Shown here: positions 44,600 to 51,975 of the stretch, in pieces
How positions within the stretch are numbered: position 1 is the first letter of the stretch
Layout of the letters: each line of letters starts with the position of its first letter
Translations under genes and position numbers: made by a program
NCBI RefSeq assembly: GCF_001506165.1
Contig: NZ_CP011427.1
Coordinates: forward strand, 496,001-560,000
Reading direction: 5' to 3'
DNA: 64,000 nt
Origin: Pantoea vagans
GTDB taxonomy: Bacteria; Pseudomonadota; Gammaproteobacteria; Enterobacterales; Enterobacteriaceae
Notes under the pieces: model-generated
Seen by the model: only the letters and a program-made list of their open reading frames with translations
Told to the model about the DNA's origin: nothing
Databases searched by the model: none

Positions 44600-44738
44600 T
44601 TTCTGCCCGATTTAAGCTCTCCACTTCGATCCCACGCCGCACGTTCACGTCGCGGCGCGATTTCTCACGCCTAAACCTCAATAGCATTTTTCGGCATTGC
44701 GCTGAAGATATATCATAACTATTCTAACGCCTGTCAGA

Positions 44739-44758
44739 TGAGAATGATTTTCGATAAC
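44739..44758. promoter_or_regulatory. Fur box before the haem-binding/siderophore-reductase group
   Basis: TGAGAATGATTTTCG at 44739-44753 matches the Fur 7-1-7 pattern TGATAATnATTATCA at most positions; the following GATAAC extends the similarity. It is about 50 bases before the ATG at 44805. The genes it precedes include a siderophore-interacting reductase, which fits iron control. Confidence 0.65.
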
Positions 44759-44804
44759 ATTTGATTCATGCGCGGACTTCTGACGTCCGGTACGGGGCAA
44801 AATT

Positions 44805-45248
44805 ATGGATAAACAATCAGCATCAGCCAGCAGCGCGCTGGCAAACTCATACCACTCAATTTCATTGGCAGCGGCGCGAGTGGTGATTAATGCCGCCTTT
44901 GAGGCTGCCGCGGAGTATGGCTGGCATATCAGTGTGGCAGTGGTGGATCGTGCGGGCGAAATCGTGAGTCTGGATCGCAGCGACAAGGCTATAGGCATCA
45001 GTCCCACCGTTGCACTGGGTAAGGCGCGTACAGCAGCACTACTGCGCGCGCCATCGAAGGAGTTTGAGACGTTTATTAATGCAGGCAGCCCCAGTTTTCT
45101 GGCCACGCCCGGTGTGACACCGCTGGAAGGCGGCATTCCACTCTGGCTGAACGGCGAAGTCGTGGGTGCAGTAGGCGTGAGTGGGGCGCATGGTGCCAAT
45201 GACTCACAGGTTGCGGAAATGGCTGCCGAAGCGCTGGCGGTAGTGTAA
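44805..45248 (+). CDS. GlcG/HbpS-family haem-binding-like protein
   Basis: A 147-residue protein of the DUF336 family, shown by ISVAVVDRAGEIVSLDRSDKA, ALGKARTAALLRAPSKEF, and VTPLEGGIPLWLNGEVVGAVGVSGAHGANDSQVAE. HbpS of Streptomyces binds haem and senses redox state. Here the Fur box upstream and the siderophore-reductase gene downstream point to iron or haem handling. It begins the group, with the SDR 10 bases after it. Confidence 0.82.
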   Translation: MDKQSASASSALANSYHSISLAAARVVINAAFEAAAEYGWHISVAVVDRAGEIVSLDRSDKAIGISPTVALGKARTAALLRAPSKEFETFINAGSPSFLATPGVTPLEGGIPLWLNGEVVGAVGVSGAHGANDSQVAEMAAEALAVV

Positions 45249-45258
45249 GGACACAACA

Positions 45259-45984
45259 ATGGCAAGTTTGCAGAATAAGCATCTGGTGGTATTTGGCGGC
45301 AGCTCTGGCATTGGGTTAAAGGTGGCGCAGCAAGCAGCAGCACTTGGCGCCGAACTTACGCTGGTTGGTCGGAATGAAGAACGTTTGCAACAGGCGCAGT
45401 CGCTGTTGCTTGAACAGGGCGAGAACGTGTCGATCCTGGCAGTGGATGCGCATGACCACGCGGCGTTGCGTGAGGCCTTTGGGCAGATCAAGCCCTTCGA
45501 CCACCTGGTTTCAATGGTGGGTGATGCGATGGGGGGCGGTTTTCTCAATGCTGACATGTCGCTGATTGAGAAAGTCATTCACTCCAAATTTCTGACGAAT
45601 GTATTGATTGGCAAACTGGCGGCCGAGAAGATCCGCGAGGGGGGATCGATAACCTTTACGGCGGGCACGGGTGGTCGGGCGCAGAATGCCTGTGCCAGCT
45701 ATGTTGGCAATCAGGGCATCGTCTCGCTGGCACAAGGTTTGGCAGCGGAACTGGCACCGAAAGCGCGTGTAAACTGTGTTGCACCGACCTGGACAGTCAC
45801 GCCATTCTGGCGACATCAGGATGAAGAGCAGGTTGAGCAAACGCGTCAGCACTTTGCTGAGATTATCCCGCTGAAGCGCACGGCAGAAATTGATGAACTC
45901 GCCAGCGCATACCTCTTTCTCATCCAAAACGACTTTATCACTGGACAACAAATTGCGGTGGACGGCGGCATTATGCTGAGCTGA
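45259..45984 (+). CDS. Atypical SDR-family protein lacking the catalytic lysine
   Basis: A 241-residue Rossmann protein with GGSSGIG at the cofactor site and the usual SDR end (FITGQQIAVDGGIMLS). The active-site YxxxK is changed: Tyr148 is followed by VGNQ, so Gln152 replaces lysine. The serine region reads TFTAGTGGRAQN without the usual SS. It may bind a nucleotide without normal reductase chemistry, or act by a variant mechanism. It lies 10 bases after the HbpS-like gene and 17 before the siderophore-interacting protein. Confidence 0.8.
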   Translation: MASLQNKHLVVFGGSSGIGLKVAQQAAALGAELTLVGRNEERLQQAQSLLLEQGENVSILAVDAHDHAALREAFGQIKPFDHLVSMVGDAMGGGFLNADMSLIEKVIHSKFLTNVLIGKLAAEKIREGGSITFTAGTGGRAQNACASYVGNQGIVSLAQGLAAELAPKARVNCVAPTWTVTPFWRHQDEEQVEQTRQHFAEIIPLKRTAEIDELASAYLFLIQNDFITGQQIAVDGGIMLS

Positions 45985-46001
45985 TCCACAGGAGATGACA
46001 C

Positions 46002-46784
46002 TTGCGAAACACCACTAACGATCGTGCGCCGCAGCGCGTACGCAATGAATTGCGTTTTCGTCATATCACCGTGGCGAGTAAAACCTTAATCGCCGGCGTT
46101 TTCTGGCGTATCGAATTTACCGGCAGCGATCTGGCGGGCTTTAACTCGCCATCGTATGACGATCACATCAAGGTGTTTTTCCCGGAAAACGCGGGCAGTG
46201 CGCTGGCTCTGCCGCAGATGACCGAGGAAGGCATTGTCTGGCCGGGCGGGGTGCGTCCTGCCGCGCGTGATTACACCCCGCTGACCTTTAACGGCGTTGA
46301 TACGCTGACGCTCGACTTCTACATCCATGATGGCGGCGTGGCCAGCAGTTGGGCCAATGATGCTAAACCGGGTGACCAAATCGCCATGGGCGGTCCTCGG
46401 GGTTCCTGCGTGGTACCGGTCGATTACGCCTGCCAGATTTATGTCTGCGATGAAACCGGTCTGCCCGCGTTCAAGCGCCGTTATGCTGAAATGCAGGCGC
46501 AGCAGATTCATCTGCTGGCGTTTGCCGATGAAAACACCGGACGTGATTACCTGGGCGACTTGCCAAACGTGCAGGTGACCTGGTTAGGCAGCGGTACGAT
46601 GCAGGTGGATAATTTGGGCCCGTTGATTGCGCAACTGGATAAGATCTCGCTGCCAGCAGAAGAGTATTTTATCTGGCTGACCGGTGAAGGCGAGGCGGTG
46701 AAGCTGCTTAGCGATTACTTCACGCAGCGTCGTGGTGCTCATACCGACTTCGTACGTGCAGTGGCTTACTGGCATCAGAAATAA
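46002..46784 (+). CDS. Siderophore-interacting protein, ferric-siderophore reductase (ViuB/YqjH family)
   Basis: A 260-residue FAD-dependent reductase that frees iron from ferric siderophores with NAD(P)H in the cytoplasm. The flavin site is marked by RDYTPLTF (R-x-Y-T), DDHIKVFFP and GPRGSCVVPVDY, and the C-terminal half has YFIWLTGEGEAVKLL and GAHTDFVRAVAYWHQK, as in YqjH/ViuB. The start is TTG at 46002, with AGGAGA upstream; the ATG six bases earlier is out of frame. It follows the SDR in the Fur-controlled group. Confidence 0.9.
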   Translation: MRNTTNDRAPQRVRNELRFRHITVASKTLIAGVFWRIEFTGSDLAGFNSPSYDDHIKVFFPENAGSALALPQMTEEGIVWPGGVRPAARDYTPLTFNGVDTLTLDFYIHDGGVASSWANDAKPGDQIAMGGPRGSCVVPVDYACQIYVCDETGLPAFKRRYAEMQAQQIHLLAFADENTGRDYLGDLPNVQVTWLGSGTMQVDNLGPLIAQLDKISLPAEEYFIWLTGEGEAVKLLSDYFTQRRGAHTDFVRAVAYWHQK

Positions 46785-46874
46785 CTGACTTCACCGCGCC
46801 TGCTGCCGCCTGTGTTGAATTTTGCCAGGCGGCAGACTACTATCAACCTCCCTTAATTGACCTCAGGGAAGGCA

Positions 46875-47414
46875 ATGAAACATCAGCGGGATTTTCCATG
46901 GCAGTCCGAAAATGCACAGCGTGCAATCTGTGCAGGTGCGCGTAAAAAGCGACGAGAAAGGATGCTGGACGCCAGTGATATCCGTTTATTGATGTTGCAC
47001 TTCCTGGCGAACGGATCGGCACATGGCTATGAGCTGATCAAGTCGGTTGAAGAGCTGTCGAAAGGGGAGTACTCGCCAAGCCCAGGCATTATCTATCCCA
47101 ACTTAACGCTTCTGGAAGAGATGGATGCGATCCGCGTCGTGGATGCCCATGCGTCTCGTAAAGCCTATGCGCTTAACAACGGTGGTCGGGCATTATTAGC
47201 CGAGAATGGCGACAATGTTGCGACTATTATTGAGCGCCTGACTTCGTTAGCCATTCTGGTGAATAATCGCAGTATTCCGGAAATGGAACAGGCCATCCAT
47301 AATATTCGACATACCTTGAATCATCGTCTGGCGCAGGAAGATATTTCGCCTGAAGCGCTTGAGGTGGTGATTAATGCGTTGAACGAAGCCACCGAAAAAA
47401 TCGCCAATAGTTAA
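46875..47414 (+). CDS. PadR-family regulator (YqjI-like without the metal-binding arm)
   Basis: A 179-residue protein from the ATG at 46875 (GGGAAGG just upstream). The PadR winged helix is at about 38-115: LMLHFLANGSAHGYELIKSVEELSKGEYSPSPGIIYPNLTLLEEMDAI. This is the YqjI type, the E. coli regulator of the siderophore reductase gene yqjH that responds to iron or nickel. Unlike YqjI, it lacks the His/Cys-rich N-terminal metal arm and has a basic arm instead (RKKRRERM). It lies downstream of the reductase gene on the same strand, where E. coli has a divergent pair. Confidence 0.85.
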   Translation: MKHQRDFPWQSENAQRAICAGARKKRRERMLDASDIRLLMLHFLANGSAHGYELIKSVEELSKGEYSPSPGIIYPNLTLLEEMDAIRVVDAHASRKAYALNNGGRALLAENGDNVATIIERLTSLAILVNNRSIPEMEQAIHNIRHTLNHRLAQEDISPEALEVVINALNEATEKIANS

Positions 47415-47423
47415 CAGCATAAC

Positions 47424-47447
47424 AGCGCGATTTATCGCGCTTTTTTT
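47424..47447 (+). terminator. Intrinsic terminator of the PadR gene
   Basis: A 7-bp stem AGCGCGA/TCGCGCT with a 4-base loop followed by seven T, 10 bases past the stop. The core matches part of the palindromic element at 41973-42046. Confidence 0.88.
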
Positions 47448-47621
47448 ATTCTCTCTTATGTTAATTTTTCTGTTTTAAATTAATAAAAATAAAACAACTC
47501 AACATGAATTATTACAGCCATACCAAAAAGGTTTAGCTGATAAATATAAACGGTAGTTCCCCCCATTTTTATTTAGCGCTACTTTTTCTCCATTGCAGTT
47601 AACGCGTTTATGGAGAGAAAT

Positions 47622-49103
47622 ATGTCTGAAACCAAAACCCCAGCCGTACACGATCTGCGCTCGGCGATTGCCTTATTGACCGGCATCAAAGGTGAGTTTG
47701 TCAGCACTGATACTGAAGTCGATCCCCACGCTGAGCTTTCGGGCGTTTATCGCTATGTCGGGGCGGGTGGCACTTGCGAACGTCCTACGCGCAAAGGCCC
47801 GGCGATGATGTTCAATAAGGTGAAAGGCTTCCCGGATGTGCGGGTGGTAACCGGATTGATGTCAACGCGTGAGCGTGTCGGCCATCTGCTTAACTGCCCG
47901 CCAGAAAAACTCGGCTTCCTGCTGAAAGATTCGGTTCATCATGCCATCGCGCCAGTGGTGACCAGCACCAAACCGGCTTGTCAGGAAGTGGTGCACTACG
48001 CCGAAGATCCTGGCTTTGATCTGCGTACTTTGTTACCTGCACCGACCAACACCGAAGAGGATGCTGGTCCGTATTTCACCATGGGCATGTGCTACGCCTC
48101 CGATCCTGACACCCATGAATCCGATATCACCATTCATCGCCTGTGCATTCAAAGCCGTGACGAACTCTCAATGTGGTTAACGCCTGGCCGCCACATTGAT
48201 GCTTTCCGTGAAAAAGCCGAGCAGGCCGGTAAGCCATTGCCAATCTCCATCAGTATCGGTGTCGATCCCGCAATTGAGATCGCCGCCTGCTTTGAACCGC
48301 CCACCACGCCTCTTGGCTTCAACGAACTCAGTATTGCCGGTGCGCTGCGCGGTTATCCGGTTCAACTGGCCCCTTGCGTTAGCATCAACGAAAAAGCCAT
48401 TGCTCATGCGGAGATCGTGATTGAAGGTGAACTGCTGCCAAACGTGCGTGTACGGGAGGATCAGAACACCAATACCGGCAAAGCGATGCCGGAATTTCCG
48501 GGCTATACCGGCGAAGCCAAAGCCGAGTTACCAGTGATCAAAGTGAAAGCCGTGACCCACCGTAAACACCCGATCCTGCAAACCACGCTGGGCCCCAGTG
48601 GTGAACACGTCAGCATGGCGGGCATTCCAACTGAAGCCAGCATTCTCGATATGCTGGATCGTGCAATGCCTGGCAGGGTGTTGAACGTCAATGCGCACAC
48701 TTCCGGCGGTGGCAAGCTGTTGGCGGTGATCCAGTTCAAAAAGTCATCGGCGGTGGATGAAGGGCGTCAGCGTCAGGCAGCCCTGATCGCTTTTGCCGCT
48801 TTCTCTGAACTCAAGCATGTGATCCTGGTGGATGACGATGTGGATGTGTTCGACACCGACGACATTCTGTGGGCAATGCAAACTCGCTATCAAGGCGATG
48901 TCGATACCCTCACCATTCCCGGTGTGCGCTGCCATCCGCTCGATCCTTCCCAGGTGCCGGAATACAGTGCCAGCATCAGCCAGCAGGGCGTGACCTGCAA
49001 AACCATCTTTGACTGCACCGTGCCGTGGCATATGAAAGCGCATTTCGAACGTTCGAAGTTCAAAGAAGTCGATGTGAAACGTTTTCTATCCGATTTTGAG
49101 TAA
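47622..49103 (+). CDS. lpdC: Gallate (protocatechuate) decarboxylase, UbiD family
   Basis: A 493-residue prenylated-FMN-dependent decarboxylase. The ATG at 47622 has GGAG six bases upstream; an in-frame ATG at 47610 overlaps that site. The sequence is close to Lactiplantibacillus LpdC, e.g. [42 protein letters not shown]-like [32 protein letters not shown] and [15 protein letters not shown]. It should turn gallate or protocatechuate into pyrogallol or catechol. It forms an operon with the UbiX protein that makes its cofactor. Confidence 0.9.
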   Translation: MSETKTPAVHDLRSAIALLTGIKGEFVSTDTEVDPHAELSGVYRYVGAGGTCERPTRKGPAMMFNKVKGFPDVRVVTGLMSTRERVGHLLNCPPEKLGFLLKDSVHHAIAPVVTSTKPACQEVVHYAEDPGFDLRTLLPAPTNTEEDAGPYFTMGMCYASDPDTHESDITIHRLCIQSRDELSMWLTPGRHIDAFREKAEQAGKPLPISISIGVDPAIEIAACFEPPTTPLGFNELSIAGALRGYPVQLAPCVSINEKAIAHAEIVIEGELLPNVRVREDQNTNTGKAMPEFPGYTGEAKAELPVIKVKAVTHRKHPILQTTLGPSGEHVSMAGIPTEASILDMLDRAMPGRVLNVNAHTSGGGKLLAVIQFKKSSAVDEGRQRQAALIAFAAFSELKHVILVDDDVDVFDTDDILWAMQTRYQGDVDTLTIPGVRCHPLDPSQVPEYSASISQQGVTCKTIFDCTVPWHMKAHFERSKFKEVDVKRFLSDFE

Positions 49104-49114
49104 GTGAGGTGGCA

Positions 49115-49693
49115 GTGAGCAGAAGGCGGATTATCGTCGGCATCAGCGGCGCGTCAGGGTTTCAGTACGGCATGAAGGCGTTGCATCTGCTGCGCGACCA
49201 AGATGTCGAGGTGCATCTGGTGGTGACCAAGGGGGCAGAAGTGACACGCTCAATGGAAACCCACTGGCAACGGCAGGATGTGGTGGATTTAGCCGATGAG
49301 GTTCACAGCATCAGCAACCTGGGGGCTTCTATCTCCAGCGGATCTTTTAAAACGCTCGGCATGTTGATTGCGCCCTGCTCAATGAACTCGTTGGCCTCGA
49401 TTGCTCATGGGCTGACCAGTAATCTACTGACGCGTTCAGCTGATGTGATTCTCAAAGAACGGCGTCGGTTGGTACTGATGGTGCGTGAAACGCCGCTCAA
49501 TCTGGCACACATCCGCAATATGCAAGCGGTGACCGAGATGGGCGGCATTATCTACCCTCCGGTTCCCGCCTTCTATCAGCAGCCGCAGTCGGTGGATGAG
49601 ATGGTGCATCACAGTGTGGCGCGCGCCCTTGATCTGTTCGATCTCGACGTGGGCAATCTCAAACGCTGGGGTGAAAATAACAACGATAAGTAA
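49115..49693 (+). CDS. lpdB: Flavin prenyltransferase, UbiX/Pad1 family
   Basis: A 192-residue protein that joins dimethylallyl phosphate to FMN to make the prenyl-FMN needed by UbiD enzymes. Marks are [16 protein letters not shown], the [41 protein letters not shown] core and [16 protein letters not shown]. The GTG at 49115 has GAGG five bases upstream; GTG at 49109 is also possible. It begins 11 bases after lpdC and ends 10 before the DUF554 gene. Confidence 0.9.
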   Translation: MSRRRIIVGISGASGFQYGMKALHLLRDQDVEVHLVVTKGAEVTRSMETHWQRQDVVDLADEVHSISNLGASISSGSFKTLGMLIAPCSMNSLASIAHGLTSNLLTRSADVILKERRRLVLMVRETPLNLAHIRNMQAVTEMGGIIYPPVPAFYQQPQSVDEMVHHSVARALDLFDLDVGNLKRWGENNNDK

Positions 49694-49703
49694 GGAGAAA
49701 ATT

Positions 49704-50426
49704 ATGGTAGTGGGACCCTTTGTCAACGGCAGTGCCGTGCTGATTGGCGGGCTGGTGGGCGCTTTTCTCGGCACCAAAGTGCCTGAAAGGCTGCGCGTCG
49801 CGTTGCCAATGACCTTCGGCCTGTCGTCGATGGGCCTCGGAATTGTGCTGATCGGTAAGATCCACAGTATGCCTGCGGTGATCCTGGCGCTGATCCTCGG
49901 AGCCGCCATCGGTGAACTGGTTTATCTGGAGGAGAAGATTGGCCGTTTGGGAAATCTGGCGAAAGGGCTGGTGAGTCGCTTTCAAAGCCAGCCTGCCGAA
50001 GGCGGCCTGAGCGGTGAAGCGTTCACCGAGAAGTATGTGGCGATCATGGTGCTGTTCTGTGCCAGTGGTACCGGCATTATTGGTGCCATGACCGAAGGCA
50101 TGACGCACGATGCCAACATCCTGCTGGTGAAATCGATCATGGATATCTTCACGGCGGCGATTTTTGCCACGCTGCTGGGGTATGCGGTGGCGGTTATTGC
50201 TGTGCCACAGTTGCTGGTACAACTGGTGCTGGCTTCCGCCGCGGTGCTGATTTTGCCACACACCACGGCACCGATGATGAGCGACTTCACGGCGGCTGGC
50301 GGGTTTGTGATGCTGGCAGCGGGTTTTCGTATCGCGGGGATTAAATCCTTCCCGGTGGCCAACATGTTACCGGCGTTGGTGCTGGTGATGCCGGTGAGTC
50401 ATTTGTGGAGCAGCTATATCCACTAA
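49704..50426 (+). CDS. DUF554-family membrane protein
   Basis: A 240-residue inner-membrane protein with about seven helices. It shows VVGPFVNGSAVLIGGLVGAFLG, the conserved GKIHSMPAVILALILGAAIGEL and CASGTGIIGAMTEGMTHDANILLVKSIMDIFTAAIFA of the YqgA/YdfK family. AAGGAG precedes its ATG. It takes the third place in the lpd operon, where other bacteria have a small lpdD/ecdD gene. Transport of the phenolic acid or product is a guess; no function is established for the family. Confidence 0.85.
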   Translation: MVVGPFVNGSAVLIGGLVGAFLGTKVPERLRVALPMTFGLSSMGLGIVLIGKIHSMPAVILALILGAAIGELVYLEEKIGRLGNLAKGLVSRFQSQPAEGGLSGEAFTEKYVAIMVLFCASGTGIIGAMTEGMTHDANILLVKSIMDIFTAAIFATLLGYAVAVIAVPQLLVQLVLASAAVLILPHTTAPMMSDFTAAGGFVMLAAGFRIAGIKSFPVANMLPALVLVMPVSHLWSSYIH

Positions 50427-50496
50427 GCTTGCGTTCAGCGCGGTTGGATCGATTTTGGCCATGTTAAAATAAGCGCGAATAAGGCGTGGAGGCACC

Positions 50497-51375
50497 ATGG
50501 ATCTGAAACGATTGCACTATTTTTGCACGATAGCGGAACAGGGCTCGATCAGTAAAGCCGCGAAGCTATTGAACATCGCACAACCGCCGTTGGGAAAACG
50601 TTTGCAGGAGCTGGAAGAGGAGATCGGTTCTCCCTTATTCACCCGCACATCGCGCGCCATGGTGCTGACTGAGGCGGGCAGTTTTCTCTATCGTCGTGCC
50701 TGCGATATTCTCAGCCAGGTCAACAGTTTGCAGCGACAGACAGTGACCATCGCCACACGTAAACAGCGCCGCGTTACCATCGGTATCTCCTACCTTTATC
50801 TGCGCTACTTCACGCCGATCCTGATGGATTATTACCAAAACCGCCCCGACTGGGACATCAACGTCGTGGTGTCTGATTCCAGTCATCTGGAAGCAATGCT
50901 GATCGATCACAGTGTGGATATCGCTCTGATGCAGATACCTCAAGACCGTCACCCCTGGTTTGTACGCGAGTTGCAACCCATCGATACCATTACCGTGGTT
51001 TCAGCACATTACAGCGCCATGCTGGCGGGAAAAACCCTCAATTTCGCCGATCTCAGCGGTATCCCACTGATTCTCTTGCACCGCATTGGCGGTGAAGGCA
51101 CTTATGAGATGCTGCGTAATAAGCTGTTCAGCAGCCTCAGTCAGGTCAATATCAGCATCAAGGTGTCGGAACCTCGGCTGGTGCTGGAGATGATGGAGCA
51201 GGGTTTTGAAGGAGCGGCGTTTATGCCACGCTCAGAGTTTGTGCCCAGCCAGCAAGGTAAATACATGGTATGCCCGCTGGCGGAATCATTCGCTATCTAT
51301 CATCCTGCGATTGTGACGCTGAGTACTGCGCAGGATCGTCTGTTATGGCCGCAGAAACATGAGGCCGAGGGTTAA
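50497..51375 (+). CDS. LysR-family regulator of the gallate decarboxylase operon
   Basis: A 292-residue LysR regulator with HTH in FCTIAEQGSISKAAKLLNIAQPPLGKRLQELEEEIG and effector domain start VTIGISYLYLRYFTPILMDYY. It lies 70 bases after the DUF554 gene on the same strand. Relatives of this kind often accompany phenolic-acid decarboxylase genes, so control by gallate or a similar acid is likely. Confidence 0.85.
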   Translation: MDLKRLHYFCTIAEQGSISKAAKLLNIAQPPLGKRLQELEEEIGSPLFTRTSRAMVLTEAGSFLYRRACDILSQVNSLQRQTVTIATRKQRRVTIGISYLYLRYFTPILMDYYQNRPDWDINVVVSDSSHLEAMLIDHSVDIALMQIPQDRHPWFVRELQPIDTITVVSAHYSAMLAGKTLNFADLSGIPLILLHRIGGEGTYEMLRNKLFSSLSQVNISIKVSEPRLVLEMMEQGFEGAAFMPRSEFVPSQQGKYMVCPLAESFAIYHPAIVTLSTAQDRLLWPQKHEAEG

Positions 51376-51383
51376 TTAGCTGC

Positions 51384-51450
51384 GGTCGCCATTAATGGCG
51401 ACACCTACAAATGTGTGCTGCGGAATGTAGTGTGCGCATTTATGCGCACC
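51384..51450. repeat. Palindromic intergenic repeat, copy 6
   Basis: Hairpin A at 51384-51403 (last base unpaired) and hairpin B at 51431-51450, joined by CCTAC...GTAG. It lies between the convergent LysR and SelT/W-like genes. Confidence 0.84.
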
Positions 51451-51454
51451 TCGA

Positions 51455-51745
51455 TTAGCCAGGCTTCTTCTTATCCACATGTCCCAGCTCGCGGTCGGGC
51501 CAGCAGAAATCGCGCACGCGCTGCTTCAGCGCCGCCGCATCCGGGAATCCGCCTTCCTGCTTACGCTCCCAAATCACCTGACCATCGATACTGATTTCAG
51601 ACACACCACCAGTACCCGGTTTTAACGTCACTGCGCTTAAGTCTTCAGCAAAAGTATGTAACAACTCCTGCGCCATCCACGCCGATCGCAGCAGCCAGTT
51701 GCACTGAGTGCAGTAGTAAATGGTCACAGCCGGTTTTTGCGACAT
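51455..51745 (-). CDS. SelT/SelW/SelH-family thioredoxin-like protein
   Basis: A 96-residue protein of the Rdx family with the motif YCTQCNWLLRSAWMAQELL: CxxC at Cys12 and Cys15, where selenoproteins have CxxU. The segment VSEISIDGQVIWERKQEGGFPDAAALKQRVRDFCWP is typical. A small cytoplasmic redox protein, partner unknown. Confidence 0.9.
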   Translation of the reverse strand: MSQKPAVTIYYCTQCNWLLRSAWMAQELLHTFAEDLSAVTLKPGTGGVSEISIDGQVIWERKQEGGFPDAAALKQRVRDFCWPDRELGHVDKKKPG

Positions 51746-51825
51746 AACATGCCTCTTCTTAATTATTGATTATAAACAAGTTAACAAATTGTGCGGTCTA
51801 AGATACATCTTAGTGTAAAGTTTAT

Positions 51826-51845
51826 TGATAATGATTACCAATTGC
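51826..51845. promoter_or_regulatory. Fur box before the haem receptor operon
   Basis: TGATAATGATTACCA at 51826-51840 matches the Fur 7-1-7 site TGATAATnATTATCA with one mismatch and overlaps a GATAAT -10-like hexamer. It is about 130 bases upstream of the receptor gene, whose products take up haem. Confidence 0.82.
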
Positions 51846-51975
51846 ATTACATTCCTGACGAAATTATTTATTACATAAAATAAGTCCACACATTTTACGG
51901 TTTTTTAACGCATATCGCGTTTTTTTGGCGGCAATCCAGTGAGCGAATACTAACAATTAACCAGGTATTTCGCGC

